A stretch of DNA of 64,000 nt from an uncultured Desulfovibrio sp. (GTDB lineage Bacteria; Desulfobacterota; Desulfovibrionia; Desulfovibrionales; Desulfovibrionaceae): assembly GCF_910584445.1 (NCBI RefSeq), contig NZ_CAJUBO010000012.1, positions 25,737-89,736 on the forward strand, written 5' to 3'. Shown in pieces: positions 1 through 8,973 of the stretch (position 1 is the first letter of the stretch; each line of letters opens with the position of its first letter). The notes under the pieces are model-generated. The model was not told where the DNA came from. It did no database searches and worked only from the letters and a program-made list of their open reading frames with translations. Position numbers and translations under genes: made by a program.

Positions 1-2021
1 AGACCGTGCGCGAAGGCACGCGTCTTGACCCGAAGATCGCGGACGTGGTCGCCAATGCCATGAAGGACTGGGCCATGGAGCGCGGCGCCACGCATTATAC
101 CCACTGGTTCCAGCCCATGACCGGGCTTACGGCGGAAAAGCACGACGCCTTTCTTTCTCCGGCGGCCAACGGGCACGGCATCAGCGAATTTTCCGGCAAG
201 ATGCTCATCAGCGGCGAGCCGGACGCCTCCTCCTTCCCCTCGGGCGGCATCCGCTCCACCTTCGAGGCGCGGGGCTATACGGCGTGGGACCCCATGTCCC
301 CGGCCTTCATCATCGACGGTCCCTACGGCGCAACGCTGCATATCCCGACCTTTTTCTATTCCTATTCGGGCGAGGCACTGGACCGCAAGATCCCGCTCGT
401 GCGCTCCATCGAGGCGCTCTCGCGCCAGGCGCTGCGCGTGCTCCGGCTCTTCGGCAACAGTTCGGCCACGGGCGTGCGGCCCATGGTGGGGCCGGAGCAG
501 GAATACTTCCTCGTGGATAAAAATCTTGCCGCGCTCCGGCCCGACCTCATGCTCGCCGGGCGCACCCTGGTGGGCGCGCCGTCGCCCAAGGGACAGGAGA
601 TGGAGGACCACTATTTCGGCGCCATCCCGGCCCGGGTCATGAGCTTCATGCAGGATCTGGAAAACGGGCTGCTGGCCCTGGGCATCCCGGCCAAGACCCG
701 GCACAACGAGGTGGCCCCCGGCCAGTTCGAGATCGCCCCGGTCTATGAGGACGCCAATCTCGCCTGCGACCACAACATGCTCACCATGAACATGATGCGC
801 CACCTGGCGGGGCGGCACGGCTTTGTCTGCCTGCTCCACGAAAAGCCCTTTGCCGGGGTCAACGGCAGCGGCAAGCACAATAACTGGTCGCTCTGCGATT
901 CCGACGGCCAGAACCTGCTCAACCCCGGTTCCACCCCGCAGGACAACGCCCAGTTCCTCGTCTTTCTCGCCGCGGTGCTGCGCGCCGTGCACAGGCACGC
1001 CACGGCCCTGCGCCTGGGCGCCATCGGCGCGGGCAACGACCACCGCCTGGGCGCCAACGAGGCGCCTCCGGCCATCCTCTCGGTCTATCTGGGCGAACAG
1101 CTCACGGCGGTGCTGGAGAACATCATCAGCGGCGCGCACGCCGCCACGGAGCGCGCGCCGGTGATGGAAGTGGGCGTGTCCACCCTGCCGCCGCTGCCCT
1201 GCGACCTTTCCGACCGCAACCGCACCAGCCCCTTCGCGTTCACGGGCAACAAGTTCGAATTCCGCGCCGTAGGCTCCTCGCAGTCCGTGGCGCCGGTGAA
1301 CATTGCCCTCAACGCGGCCGTGGCCTGCGCCCTGGACGACATCGCCACGGAACTGGAGGCGGCCCTCGCCAACGGCGCGGACCTCACGGCCGCTCTTCAG
1401 GAGCTGCTGCCGCGCCTGTTCCGGGAGCATATGCCCGTGGTGTTCAACGGCAACGGCTATGCGGCCGCCTGGCCGGAAGAGGCGGCCCGGCGCGGGCTGC
1501 CCAACCATCGCACCACCGTGGACGCGCTGGAGCGCTATACCGACCCGGACGTGATGGATGTCTTCCTGCGCCACGGGGTGCTCACCGAGCGCGAGATGAC
1601 GGCCCGGCAGGAGATCCTGCTCGAAAGCTACGCCAAGACCGTGCGTATCGAAGGGCAGATCCTGGCCGACATGGCGCGCGGCCAGATCCTGCCGCCGGCG
1701 CGCGCGGCCCAGGCGCGGGCCGCGGACGTGCTGCTCAAGACGCGCGCGGTGACCGGGGAGGCGGCCTGCCCGCAGGAGGAAGCGCAGTTCAACGCCATCC
1801 GCGCGCATGCGGACGCGCTCCAGACGGGCGTGACGGAGCTTGAGTCCGCGCTTGCGGCGGCGGCGCAGGCGCCCGACGCGCTGGCGCAGGCCAGGGCCGC
1901 GCGCGATGTCGTCCTGCCCGCCATGGCCGTGTGCCGCGCGCATGCGGACGCGCTGGAACGGCTGGTGGACGACGGCGAGTGGCCTTTGCCCAAGTACGCG
2001 GAACTGCTCTGGGCGCATTGA
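1..2021 (+). CDS. glnN: Glutamine synthetase type III, 5' end cut by window
   Basis: Makes glutamine from glutamate, ammonia and ATP in the cytoplasm. The frame is open at the left edge; about 671 residues are visible, against roughly 700-730 for the type III family, so only a short N-terminus is missing. Type III signatures include GPEQEYFLVD near residue 160, a glycine-rich GVNGSGKHNNW segment near 285, and GAGNDHRLGAN near 340, with the long alpha-helical C-terminal extension that type I enzymes lack. The stop is followed 17 bases later by the glutaminase gene, so it leads an operon that pairs glutamine synthesis with a split glutamate synthase. Family assignment is firm; the GTG at position 6 should not be taken as the real start. 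Confidence 0.95.
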   Translation, partial: TVREGTRLDPKIADVVANAMKDWAMERGATHYTHWFQPMTGLTAEKHDAFLSPAANGHGISEFSGKMLISGEPDASSFPSGGIRSTFEARGYTAWDPMSPAFIIDGPYGATLHIPTFFYSYSGEALDRKIPLVRSIEALSRQALRVLRLFGNSSATGVRPMVGPEQEYFLVDKNLAALRPDLMLAGRTLVGAPSPKGQEMEDHYFGAIPARVMSFMQDLENGLLALGIPAKTRHNEVAPGQFEIAPVYEDANLACDHNMLTMNMMRHLAGRHGFVCLLHEKPFAGVNGSGKHNNWSLCDSDGQNLLNPGSTPQDNAQFLVFLAAVLRAVHRHATALRLGAIGAGNDHRLGANEAPPAILSVYLGEQLTAVLENIISGAHAATERAPVMEVGVSTLPPLPCDLSDRNRTSPFAFTGNKFEFRAVGSSQSVAPVNIALNAAVACALDDIATELEAALANGADLTAALQELLPRLFREHMPVVFNGNGYAAAWPEEAARRGLPNHRTTVDALERYTDPDVMDVFLRHGVLTEREMTARQEILLESYAKTVRIEGQILADMARGQILPPARAAQARAADVLLKTRAVTGEAACPQEEAQFNAIRAHADALQTGVTELESALAAAAQAPDALAQARAARDVVLPAMAVCRAHADALERLVDDGEWPLPKYAELLWAH

Positions 2022-2038
2022 AAGCGTGGAGAACGAAA

Positions 2039-3145
2039 ATGTGCAGGATAGGCTCCATCAAGTGCCGGGAGGCGGCGCCCCCGTCGCTGGCGCTCCGGCT
2101 CATGCTGCCGCAGCAGGAAGGGCATGACAACTCCGGCTTTGCCTTGGTCATGCAGGATCTGGAAGGCGTGTTCGGCCATTACAAGGAGATGCCCCTGCTC
2201 TCGCTCGCCTGCACGGCGCAGGGGCTGCAACTGGTGAGCGACCACATGGCTTCCCTGGGCTTCGTGCAGGTGGCCCAGTGGGTGCCGGAGGTGGACGCCC
2301 GCCCCGGATTGAACATGGCGGCCATGCCGCGTTATGTGTTCAGCAACTACGACTATCCCGAAGCCTTCCGCCGGCGCGGCCGGCGCGAGCGGGAAGAGCT
2401 GCTGCTCGACACGCGCCTGGCCCTGCGCCGTCTGCTGGAGGCGCACGACGCGGGCTATGTCTATTCGTTCTGGCCCGATGTGCTCACGCTCAAGGAGATC
2501 GGCGATCCGGCGGACATTGCCGCCTATTTCCGCCTCTGGGAGGACGACGGCCGCCTCGTGGCCCGCAATATCGTGGCCCAGTGCCGCCAGAACACCAATT
2601 ACGGCATCGTGCGCTACGCGGCGCATCCCTTCTTCCTGCAGGGGCACACACTCTGCGCCAACGGCGAGAACACCATGTTCACCCGCAACCGCGAGTTTCT
2701 GCGATCCCTGCACCGGGGCTACGCGGGCTTCGAGTCCGACTCCCAGTGCCTGCTCTACACCCTGCACTATGTGCTGCGGGAACTGGGCTGGCCGCTCATC
2801 TACTACAAGCATGTGCTCACGCCCCTGCCCGCCGCCGAAGCCGCGGGCAGGGAGGACGGCGATGTGCTGGGCCTGATCCGCGAATCCCTGGCCCAGCTGG
2901 AGATCAACGGTCCCAACGCCGTCATCGGCCTTTTGCCCGACGGCCGCATGCTCGCCTGTTGCGACGCCAAGAAGCTGCGCCCGCTGGTGGTGGGCGGCGA
3001 TGCGGACATGGTCGCCATGGCTTCGGAGGTCTGCGGACTCAACGCCATCCTGCCGCAGCGCGACAAGGCGCGCGACGTCTATCCCGGCGAGCGGGAGCTG
3101 CTGGTGGTGGACAACGGACTGGAGATGCAGCGATGGCTTCAGTGA
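2039..3145 (+). CDS. Class-II glutamine amidotransferase (glutamate synthase glutaminase module)
   Basis: A 368-residue stand-alone glutaminase module that would release ammonia from glutamine for the synthase encoded next. The ATG at 2039 is chosen because it puts cysteine at position 2 (MCRIGSIKC), the N-terminal nucleophile exposed after Met removal in class-II amidotransferases; an open frame further upstream overlaps the glutamine synthetase gene and is not needed. A GGAG-like ribosome binding site lies just upstream. NIVAQCRQNTNYGIVRYAAH and the ANGEN segment fit the family. It ends 13 bases inside the next gene, which indicates translational coupling. In most bacteria this domain is the N-terminus of one large GltB; here the modules are separate, as in archaeal-type enzymes. 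Confidence 0.9.
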   Translation: MCRIGSIKCREAAPPSLALRLMLPQQEGHDNSGFALVMQDLEGVFGHYKEMPLLSLACTAQGLQLVSDHMASLGFVQVAQWVPEVDARPGLNMAAMPRYVFSNYDYPEAFRRRGRREREELLLDTRLALRRLLEAHDAGYVYSFWPDVLTLKEIGDPADIAAYFRLWEDDGRLVARNIVAQCRQNTNYGIVRYAAHPFFLQGHTLCANGENTMFTRNREFLRSLHRGYAGFESDSQCLLYTLHYVLRELGWPLIYYKHVLTPLPAAEAAGREDGDVLGLIRESLAQLEINGPNAVIGLLPDGRMLACCDAKKLRPLVVGGDADMVAMASEVCGLNAILPQRDKARDVYPGERELLVVDNGLEMQRWLQ

Positions 3146-4788
3146 ACCGCCCCCCGGTCCTGGCGCAGGCGCCCTCCGTGGGCGACCTGCCGTGGATGGT
3201 CCGGCATGATCCCGGCCGTTGCGTCCTGTGCGGGTCCTGCGTGGCCGCCTGCACCTTCGGGGCCCTCGAGGCGGCCCTGCCGCCGCGCGGCGCCGGCGCC
3301 GACGAGCGCGCCCGGCGCCCGCAGCCGCCGAGACCGGTCATCGTCCAGAAGGCGGACGCGGTCCATGCCTGCACGGGCTGCGGCATGTGCGAAAAAGTCT
3401 GCCCGGCGCAGGCCATCCGGCCCGAGCGCTCTGCGGACAACCGCTGGCCGCTCCTCGGCAGGACTGCCGGGCTGCCCGCGCGCCGGGGCGGCCGGGGCGG
3501 CCGCAGCGTGGTGGAGGCCCCCGCGCGCGAGCGCACGCTGGATGCCATCGTCATCGGCCGCATCAGCCAGATGACGGACCCGGCCCTGGATTCGGAACGG
3601 CACACGTTTGAGCTGCGCTCCCCGCTGGGGCGGCTGCTCCGGCCCGGGGAGCTGCCGTTGCGCGCGCAGGGGGGGCGCCTTGTCCTGGCCGGGGAAACGC
3701 CGCCCGTGCGCTGGATCTATCCCGTCATTTTCAGCGACATGAGCATCGGCGCGCTCTCCACCCGGGCGTGGGAGGCGCTGGTTCTGGCCGTTGCCTGGCT
3801 CAACGAGGAGTGCGGCCTGCCCGTCCGCATGTCGTCGGGCGAGGGCGGCGTGCCCACGCGGCTGCTCGAATCCGAACGCCTGCGCTACATGATCCTCCAG
3901 ATCGCCTCCGGCCACTTCGGCTGGAACCGCATCATCGGGTGCCTGCCGCGCATGAGGGCCGATCCGGCGGCCGTGCTCATCAAGGTGGGGCAGGGCGCCA
4001 AGCCCGGCGACGGGGGCCTTTTGCCGGCGGCCAAGGTGGCGCCGCATATCCAGGCCATCCGGGGCGTGCCCCGCGCCACCCTGCACTCGCCGCCCAACCA
4101 TCAGGGCCTGTATTCCATCGAGGAAGCGGTGCAGAAGATGCACCTTTCCATGAACGCGGCCTTCGGCTTCCGCGTGCCCGTGGCGGTCAAGTGCGCGGCC
4201 TCGGCAACTTCCGTGGCCGTTTACAACAACCTGCTCCGCGACCCGTACCACATCTGCGGCGGGTTCTTTCTGGACGGCATGCTCGGCGGCACTGGCGCGG
4301 CCTATGCCGTGTCACTGGAGCATACCGGGCACCCCGTCGTTTCCGTGGTGCGCGACTGTTACCGCGCGGCCGCGGCCCAGGGGCTTCAGGGCCGCATCCC
4401 GCTCTGGGCGGGCGGCGGCGTGGGCATGAACGGCGACGCGGCGGCGGACGCCTTCAAGCTCGTCTGTCTGGGCGCCGACGGCGTGGTGCTGGGGCGGCTG
4501 TTGCTGCAGCTCCTCGGCTGCGTGGGCAACGAGCACGGCCGCTGCAATGCCTGCAATACCGGGCGCTGCCCCATGGGCATCTGCACCCAGGACGAGCGCC
4601 TGGTGCGCCGCCTGGACGTGGACAGGGGCGCGCAGGCCATTGTGGACTACATGCTCGCCTTTGACGCGGAATTGCGGAAACTCCTGGCGCCGGTGGGCAA
4701 CAGCTCCCTGCCCGTGGGCAGGGCCGACGCCCTGGTAGCCACACGCAGGGACGTGGCCGAACGGCTCGGCATTGCCTACGCCTGCTGA
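3133..4788 (+). CDS. Glutamate synthase FMN-domain protein with ferredoxin clusters
   Basis: A 551-residue central/FMN domain of glutamate synthase, which converts 2-oxoglutarate plus ammonia to glutamate. Two 4Fe-4S motifs open the protein (CVLCGSC near residue 30 and CTGCGMCEKVC near 80), so electrons probably come from ferredoxin-type carriers rather than a separate GltD. The FMN-binding barrel follows from about residue 190, with HSPPNHQGLYSIEE and GGGVGMNGDAAADAFK. The cysteine motif GRCNACNTGRCPMGICTQD near residue 475 is diagnostic of glutamate synthases. Start ATG 3133 overlaps the amidotransferase stop and has a GGAG upstream. It is the catalytic core of the operon. Confidence 0.93.
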   Translation: MASVNRPPVLAQAPSVGDLPWMVRHDPGRCVLCGSCVAACTFGALEAALPPRGAGADERARRPQPPRPVIVQKADAVHACTGCGMCEKVCPAQAIRPERSADNRWPLLGRTAGLPARRGGRGGRSVVEAPARERTLDAIVIGRISQMTDPALDSERHTFELRSPLGRLLRPGELPLRAQGGRLVLAGETPPVRWIYPVIFSDMSIGALSTRAWEALVLAVAWLNEECGLPVRMSSGEGGVPTRLLESERLRYMILQIASGHFGWNRIIGCLPRMRADPAAVLIKVGQGAKPGDGGLLPAAKVAPHIQAIRGVPRATLHSPPNHQGLYSIEEAVQKMHLSMNAAFGFRVPVAVKCAASATSVAVYNNLLRDPYHICGGFFLDGMLGGTGAAYAVSLEHTGHPVVSVVRDCYRAAAAQGLQGRIPLWAGGGVGMNGDAAADAFKLVCLGADGVVLGRLLLQLLGCVGNEHGRCNACNTGRCPMGICTQDERLVRRLDVDRGAQAIVDYMLAFDAELRKLLAPVGNSSLPVGRADALVATRRDVAERLGIAYAC

Positions 4789-4808
4789 CACCAAACACCG
4801 AGGGCACC

Positions 4809-5954
4809 ATGCTTCGTCTTTCAACGGTCCACGGCCACGAGCGCATGTCCACCCGCGAGCTTTTGCTGCGTATCAGAAGCGCGGTGGAAGCGGGCGAAAC
4901 GGAGTTCAGCATCGCGGCTTCCGGCCAGCACGACATCGGCGGCCCGCTCTGGAACGCCCAGGGCAGGACGCTTCGCTTCGAGATCGCAAATCCGGGTCAG
5001 CGCGTCGGCTCCATGGCCCTGCCCGGCACCGAGATCCTGGTGCGCGGACCCGCGCCCGCCGATGTGGGCTGGCTCAACGCGGGCGGGCATATCACCGTGC
5101 TTGGCGACGCCGGGGACACCACCGGCCATTGCGCCGCCGCCGGCAGGATCCATGTGGGGGGCCGCGCCGGGGCGCGCACCGGTTCGCTCATGAAGCACGA
5201 TCCGCTCCATGAGCCGCCGGAACTCTGGGTGCTCGGCAGCGTGGGCAGCTTCGCCTTCGAGTTCATGGGCGGCGGAAAGGCCGTGGTCTGCGGCCATGAT
5301 CGCGCGTCGGGACCCGGCGGCGCGGCGACCCTGGGCGAACGCCCGTGCGTGGGCATGGTGGGCGGCGTCGTCTATGTGCGCGGCGCCTGTCCGCAATTGC
5401 CGCCCGAGGTGCGCCTGCTGCCCCTGGACGCCGGGGACAGGGAATGGCTGGGCGGCGGCATGGCGGGATTTCTCGGCGCCATCGGGCGGCCCGAGCTTCT
5501 GGAACCGCTCGGCCGCTGGGAGGAATGGCGGAAAATCGTGCCCGCCGCCCGCGCGGGACACGCGGAGGCGGCGCGGGGCGCGCGCGCCCAACGCCCGGGA
5601 GTGCGGGAATTTCACGCCCGCGCATGGCCGGAAGGGGGCCTTTTCGGTGACGTGCTGCCCGATGACGGCGGCGTGGCGGAAGTGGTGGCAACCGGGCCCG
5701 GGCGCCTGCGCGCGCCGTGGCCGGACCCTGCGGCCGGGAAATGCCGCCGCTGCTGGCAGTGCGTGCGCGCCTGCCCGCGCGCGGCCCTTCGGCGGCGCGA
5801 GGCCGCGGGAACGGGCGCCCCGGAAGCCTCGGGCGCTGGCGATGTCGCCGGGTTTCCGCTGTCGGTGGCGGAACGCCGCTGCATCGGCTGCGGGCTGTGC
5901 GCGGCGGTCTGCCCGGAGGGCATCTGGCGGCTGGCGCCGGTGGAGCTGCCCTGA
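4809..5954 (+). CDS. GXGXG-domain glutamate synthase subunit with C-terminal ferredoxin domain
   Basis: The N-terminal ~220 residues form the beta-helical GXGXG domain that in ordinary GltB lies C-terminal and has a structural and channelling role; the repeated glycine pattern is plain (HITVLGDAGDTTGH, RIHVGGRAGARTGS). The C-terminus carries two further iron-sulfur motifs (CRRCWQCVRACPRAAL and CIGCGLCAAVCPEGIW), an unusual addition that gives this subunit its own electron-transfer module. It begins 20 bases after the FMN-domain gene with a GAGGG ribosome binding site and ends the operon. With the two genes before it, it completes a three-part glutamate synthase. The function is inferred from domain content and operon position. 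Confidence 0.88.
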   Translation: MLRLSTVHGHERMSTRELLLRIRSAVEAGETEFSIAASGQHDIGGPLWNAQGRTLRFEIANPGQRVGSMALPGTEILVRGPAPADVGWLNAGGHITVLGDAGDTTGHCAAAGRIHVGGRAGARTGSLMKHDPLHEPPELWVLGSVGSFAFEFMGGGKAVVCGHDRASGPGGAATLGERPCVGMVGGVVYVRGACPQLPPEVRLLPLDAGDREWLGGGMAGFLGAIGRPELLEPLGRWEEWRKIVPAARAGHAEAARGARAQRPGVREFHARAWPEGGLFGDVLPDDGGVAEVVATGPGRLRAPWPDPAAGKCRRCWQCVRACPRAALRRREAAGTGAPEASGAGDVAGFPLSVAERRCIGCGLCAAVCPEGIWRLAPVELP

Positions 5955-6013
5955 GGGGGGGAGGGTCATTAATGCTGCGGGTTTGGGATGTGCCGGTTGT
6001 GTACTGACGCAAC

Positions 6014-6278
6014 TCTCCGTCAAAAACAGCCCATTAAAAATAAAAAGAGCACCATGTTCTTTTCATTTTCATGTGTCGGTGGAGAAGAGACACTTTTCCG
6101 CTCGCCGCCCGGAGCGGAGCGCAGGGCGGGGGCTGTCGCCGCAAGAATCCTAAAAAATAAGATTTTTTTGCGCTGGCAAGGAAATGGGCGATTTTTGGAG
6201 GGAGTGTACTCAGGTACATGACCGACAAAAATCGCACAGTAACGCCGCCAGCGCGAAAAAGGCTGTTTTTGACGGAGA
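6014..6278. repeat. Nested inverted-repeat element between convergent genes
   Basis: Outer arms of 18 bp (6014-6031 and 6261-6278) are perfect inverted copies containing CTCCGTCAAAAACAGCC. Inside lie three further matched pairs: GCGCTGGC 6170-6177 with 6247-6254, GCGATTTTTG 6188-6197 with 6226-6235, and TGTAC 6205-6209 with GTACA 6214-6218. The whole fills the space between the end of the glutamate synthase operon and the 3' end of the gamma-glutamyltransferase gene, so it could act as a bidirectional terminator. Its size and terminal repeats also fit a small non-coding mobile or repetitive element. No credible gene is seen in 5955-6321. Confidence 0.6.
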
Positions 6279-6321
6279 ATCGCGGCATACTCCACCCTCC
6301 ATGGCCCAACTCCCGCTACCG

Positions 6322-7977
6322 CTAATACCCCGCGGCCAGACCGTCCCCGCGCGGGTCTGCCGCGCCCCGCAGGGTGCCGTTTTCGGCATCCACCAGGATG
6401 GCGCCCGCATGGCCCATGGTCTCCGACCAGGGTCCCACCACTTCGATGTCATGCCCCCGGGCGCGCAGGTCGGCGATGACGGCGGCGGGGATCCTGTCTT
6501 CCAGCCGCACCTTGCCGCTGACGCTGCCCCAGGTCCTGCCGAAGAGCCAGCGGGGCGCGGCCACGGCGTCCTGCGGCGGCATGCCGTAGTCCACGATGCG
6601 CGTCACCAGGGCGGATTGGGTCTGCGGCTGGCCTTCGCCGCCCATGGTGCCATAAACGAGGAAGGGCCTGCCCCCCTTGAGGAGCATGGCCGGGTTGAGC
6701 GTGTGGAAAGTGCGCTTGCCCGGCTCCAGACGGTTCACATGGCCGGGGTCGAGGCTGAACGCGCAGCCCCGGTTCTGGAGGATGACGCCCGTGCCCCGGG
6801 GGATGATGCCCGACCCGAAGGGATGGTAGATGCTCTGGATCAGGGAGACGGCATTGCCGTGCCGGTCCACGACGCCCAGCCAGACCGTGTCGCCGCCGTG
6901 GCTCCGTCCGTCCGGCGGGGGCGCGGCCGCGTCCATCCTGATGTCGGCGCGCATGGCGTCCGCATAGGCGGCCGAGAGCAGGCGCTCCACGGGCACCGGC
7001 ACGAAGTCCGGGTCCGTGATGTGGCGGTCGCGGTCGCGGATGGCGCGCTTGGCCGCCTCCAGCAGCAGATGGTAGTAGTCGGCGGAGCCTTCCTCGATGC
7101 TTCCGGGGTCGAACCTGTCAAGGATATTGAGGATCTGGAGCGACGTCAGCCCCTGGGTATTGGGCGGCAGGTTGCAGGCCGTACAGTCGCGGTAGCGGGT
7201 CGTCAGCGGTTCCACCCAGACGGGGCGGTGGCGCAGGAGATCCTCCCGCGTGAGCGGCGAACCGTTGGCCGCCAGCTCTTCGGCCATGGCCGCGCCGATG
7301 GCGCCCGTGTAGAAGGCTTCCGCGCCGTGGGCGGCGATGGCGCGCAGGGTGGCGGCCAGGTCCGGCTGGCGCAGGAGGGTCCCGGCCCGCCGGGGCGCGC
7401 CGTCAGCGGCGAAAACCTCCCGAAAGCCGGAAAAGCGCTGCAGATTCTGATATTCGGCATCCGTGGCGTCCAGTGCCGCCGTCAGGCATGCCTCAAGGTT
7501 CGCGCTCACGGGAAAGCCGTGTTCCGCATAGTCGATGGCATCCTCAAAAAGCTCCGCCCAGGCAAGCGGCGAGCGCAGCCGCTCCCGACTGTAGCGGAAG
7601 GCCGCGTCCCAGCCGGAGACGGCGCCCGGCACCGTGACCGCCGCGCCATAGCCCCGCGCGGGGACAGCCGGCATGCCGGCCGACGCATAAAAATCCCTGT
7701 CCGCCCTGGACCCGGCCCTGCCGCAGGCGTTCAGTCCCTTCAGTTCGCCCCCCGCCCGCGCCCCGTAGATGAGCCAGAAATTGTCGCCGCCGATGGAGCA
7801 CATGTGCGGATAGACCACCGACAGCACGGCCGCCGCGCCGATGGCCGCATCGATGGCCGTGCCGCCCCGCCTGAGGAGCGCGATGCCCGCCTGCGTGGCA
7901 AGATAATGCGGCGCGGTCAGCATGGCATGAGGAGTGACGGGATCGAGGCGTTGCGAGCTGGTGCGGGCTTCGGGCAT
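6322..7977 (-). CDS. ggt: Gamma-glutamyltransferase family protein
   Basis: A 551-residue N-terminal-nucleophile hydrolase that cleaves or transfers gamma-glutamyl groups. The proenzyme processing site is visible: GGDTVWLGVVDRHGNAVSL supplies the catalytic threonine that becomes the new N-terminus of the small subunit, and YGTMGGEGQPQ matches the conserved substrate-binding glycine region. The ATG at 7977 is preferred over the longer open frame because the protein then begins directly before the family's TAPHYLATQAG segment, and GGAGG sits about seven bases upstream. No signal peptide is obvious, so it may be cytoplasmic rather than the classical periplasmic enzyme. It reads toward the glutamate synthase operon and diverges from the orp-like cluster. 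Relatives include acylases such as oxamate amidohydrolase, so the exact substrate is open. Confidence 0.88.
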   Translation of the reverse strand: MPEARTSSQRLDPVTPHAMLTAPHYLATQAGIALLRRGGTAIDAAIGAAAVLSVVYPHMCSIGGDNFWLIYGARAGGELKGLNACGRAGSRADRDFYASAGMPAVPARGYGAAVTVPGAVSGWDAAFRYSRERLRSPLAWAELFEDAIDYAEHGFPVSANLEACLTAALDATDAEYQNLQRFSGFREVFAADGAPRRAGTLLRQPDLAATLRAIAAHGAEAFYTGAIGAAMAEELAANGSPLTREDLLRHRPVWVEPLTTRYRDCTACNLPPNTQGLTSLQILNILDRFDPGSIEEGSADYYHLLLEAAKRAIRDRDRHITDPDFVPVPVERLLSAAYADAMRADIRMDAAAPPPDGRSHGGDTVWLGVVDRHGNAVSLIQSIYHPFGSGIIPRGTGVILQNRGCAFSLDPGHVNRLEPGKRTFHTLNPAMLLKGGRPFLVYGTMGGEGQPQTQSALVTRIVDYGMPPQDAVAAPRWLFGRTWGSVSGKVRLEDRIPAAVIADLRARGHDIEVVGPWSETMGHAGAILVDAENGTLRGAADPRGDGLAAGY

Positions 7978-8261
7978 TGCGGGCCTCCGGGGCAGGGGTG
8001 CGGACGCCGCGCGCTGCGGGCGCCCGGCGTTTTTCTGTTGGCTTGCGGGCAGGCTACGGAAGGATGCCGCCGCTGTCGAGAAATTCCTTGAAACGGCCTG
8101 CCGGGCGCGCGCCGGGCGGCCCGCTCCTGGTGCCCGGGGTGGCCGGGGGGCAAATTTTGACCGAGGGCTTGCTTTTTGCGGCAGAGGTATTATGCTCAAA
8201 TGAGCGAAACAGGCCGGACGGATATTCCTTTTCATCCGTCCGCCCCGCGCCCGGGAGACCC
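7978..8261. promoter_or_regulatory. Divergent intergenic region
   Basis: This region separates the minus-strand gamma-glutamyltransferase gene from the plus-strand orp-like cluster. A TATTAT hexamer at 8188-8193 is a possible -10 for the cluster, but no good -35 stands 16-18 bases before it. I also looked for a sigma-54 site (TGGCAC-N5-TTGCA), because the D. vulgaris orp operons use sigma-54, and saw no convincing match. No gene is supported here. Confidence 0.3.
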
Positions 8262-8957
8262 ATGCCCAGACCGAGATGCTGCCGCTTCATCGAACGCGAC
8301 CCCCGCGTGCGCCTGTTCAAGCCCTGCGGCGAGATCATGCGCGACCTGCCCGCGGTCGATCTGCCCGTGGACGGTCTGGAGGCCATGCGCCTTGCCGATC
8401 TTGAAGGCATGACCGCGGAACGGGGGGCGGAAGTCATGGGCGTTTCCCGGCACACTTTCGGCCGTGTCCTGACCGAAGCCCGGCGGGCCGTGGCCGAAGC
8501 CCTGGTGCATGGGCACGCCCTGCGTATCGCGGAAAGCGCGAACGTGCGCTTTCGTCCGCGTGACACCATTTTTCCCAAGGAGCATAGGAACATGAAGATC
8601 GCAGTCTCCAGCGAAGGCCCCGGACTCGACGCCATGGTCGACCCGCGTTTCGGCCGGGCCGCGGGTTTCGTTCTCGTGGATCCCGCAACGCTGGACGCCA
8701 CCTATCTGGACAACGGTTCCTCCCAGGTGCTGGCGCAGGGCGCGGGCATCGAAACGGCACAGCGCGTTGCCGATGCCGGGGCGGAGGTGGTCCTCAGCGG
8801 CTATGTCGGCCCCAAGGCCTTCGAGGCGCTGAAGGCGGCGGATATCCGGATCTGCCAGAACCTCGACGGCCGCACCGTGCGCGAGGCCGTGGAGCTGTTC
8901 CGCAGCGGCCGCGTTGCCGCCGCCGACGCCCCCAACGAGGAAGGACGCCACCATTAA
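8262..8957 (+). CDS. DUF134 DNA-binding domain fused to NifX/MTH1175-like domain
   Basis: A 231-residue protein of two parts. Residues 1-105 are a DUF134/UPF0251 helix-turn-helix domain (RRCCRF-type start, AERGAEVMGVSRHTFGRVL). Residues 111-231 are a dinitrogenase iron-molybdenum cofactor-like domain starting MKIAVSSEGPGLDA, the fold of the D. gigas orange protein. A strong ribosome binding site, AAGGAG at 8577-8582, lies nine bases before an internal ATG at 8592, exactly at the domain boundary, so the NifX-like half may also be made alone. It leads a cluster with two ferredoxin-bearing ATPases. The domain calls are by pattern recognition; the link to a molybdenum-copper cofactor is inferred from orp-like context. 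Confidence 0.85.
   Translation: MPRPRCCRFIERDPRVRLFKPCGEIMRDLPAVDLPVDGLEAMRLADLEGMTAERGAEVMGVSRHTFGRVLTEARRAVAEALVHGHALRIAESANVRFRPRDTIFPKEHRNMKIAVSSEGPGLDAMVDPRFGRAAGFVLVDPATLDATYLDNGSSQVLAQGAGIETAQRVADAGAEVVLSGYVGPKAFEALKAADIRICQNLDGRTVREAVELFRSGRVAAADAPNEEGRHH
8577..8594 (+). promoter_or_regulatory. Internal ribosome binding site and start at domain boundary
   Basis: AAGGAG at 8577-8582, a nine-base spacer, then ATG at 8592, in frame with the DUF134-NifX reading frame. Its quality matches that of the true starts in this cluster, so a short NifX-only product is plausible in addition to the full-length fusion. Confidence 0.55.
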
Positions 8958-8973
8958 GCCCGAAGGAAACGCC

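Noticed and set aside
2278..3132. N-terminal extension of the FMN-domain glutamate synthase
   Set aside because: The extension overlaps the amidotransferase gene and is Arg/Ala/Gly-rich; ATG 3133 with a ribosome binding site begins right before the ferredoxin motifs.
6184..8091. 635-codon plus-strand frame over the gamma-glutamyltransferase gene
   Set aside because: It is the antisense shadow of a gene with clear catalytic motifs; the product is His/Arg/Gly-rich with no domain.
8030..8261. Sigma-54 promoter for the orp-like cluster
   Set aside because: It was expected by analogy with D. vulgaris, but no TGGCAC-N5-TTGC-like site with correct spacing was seen.
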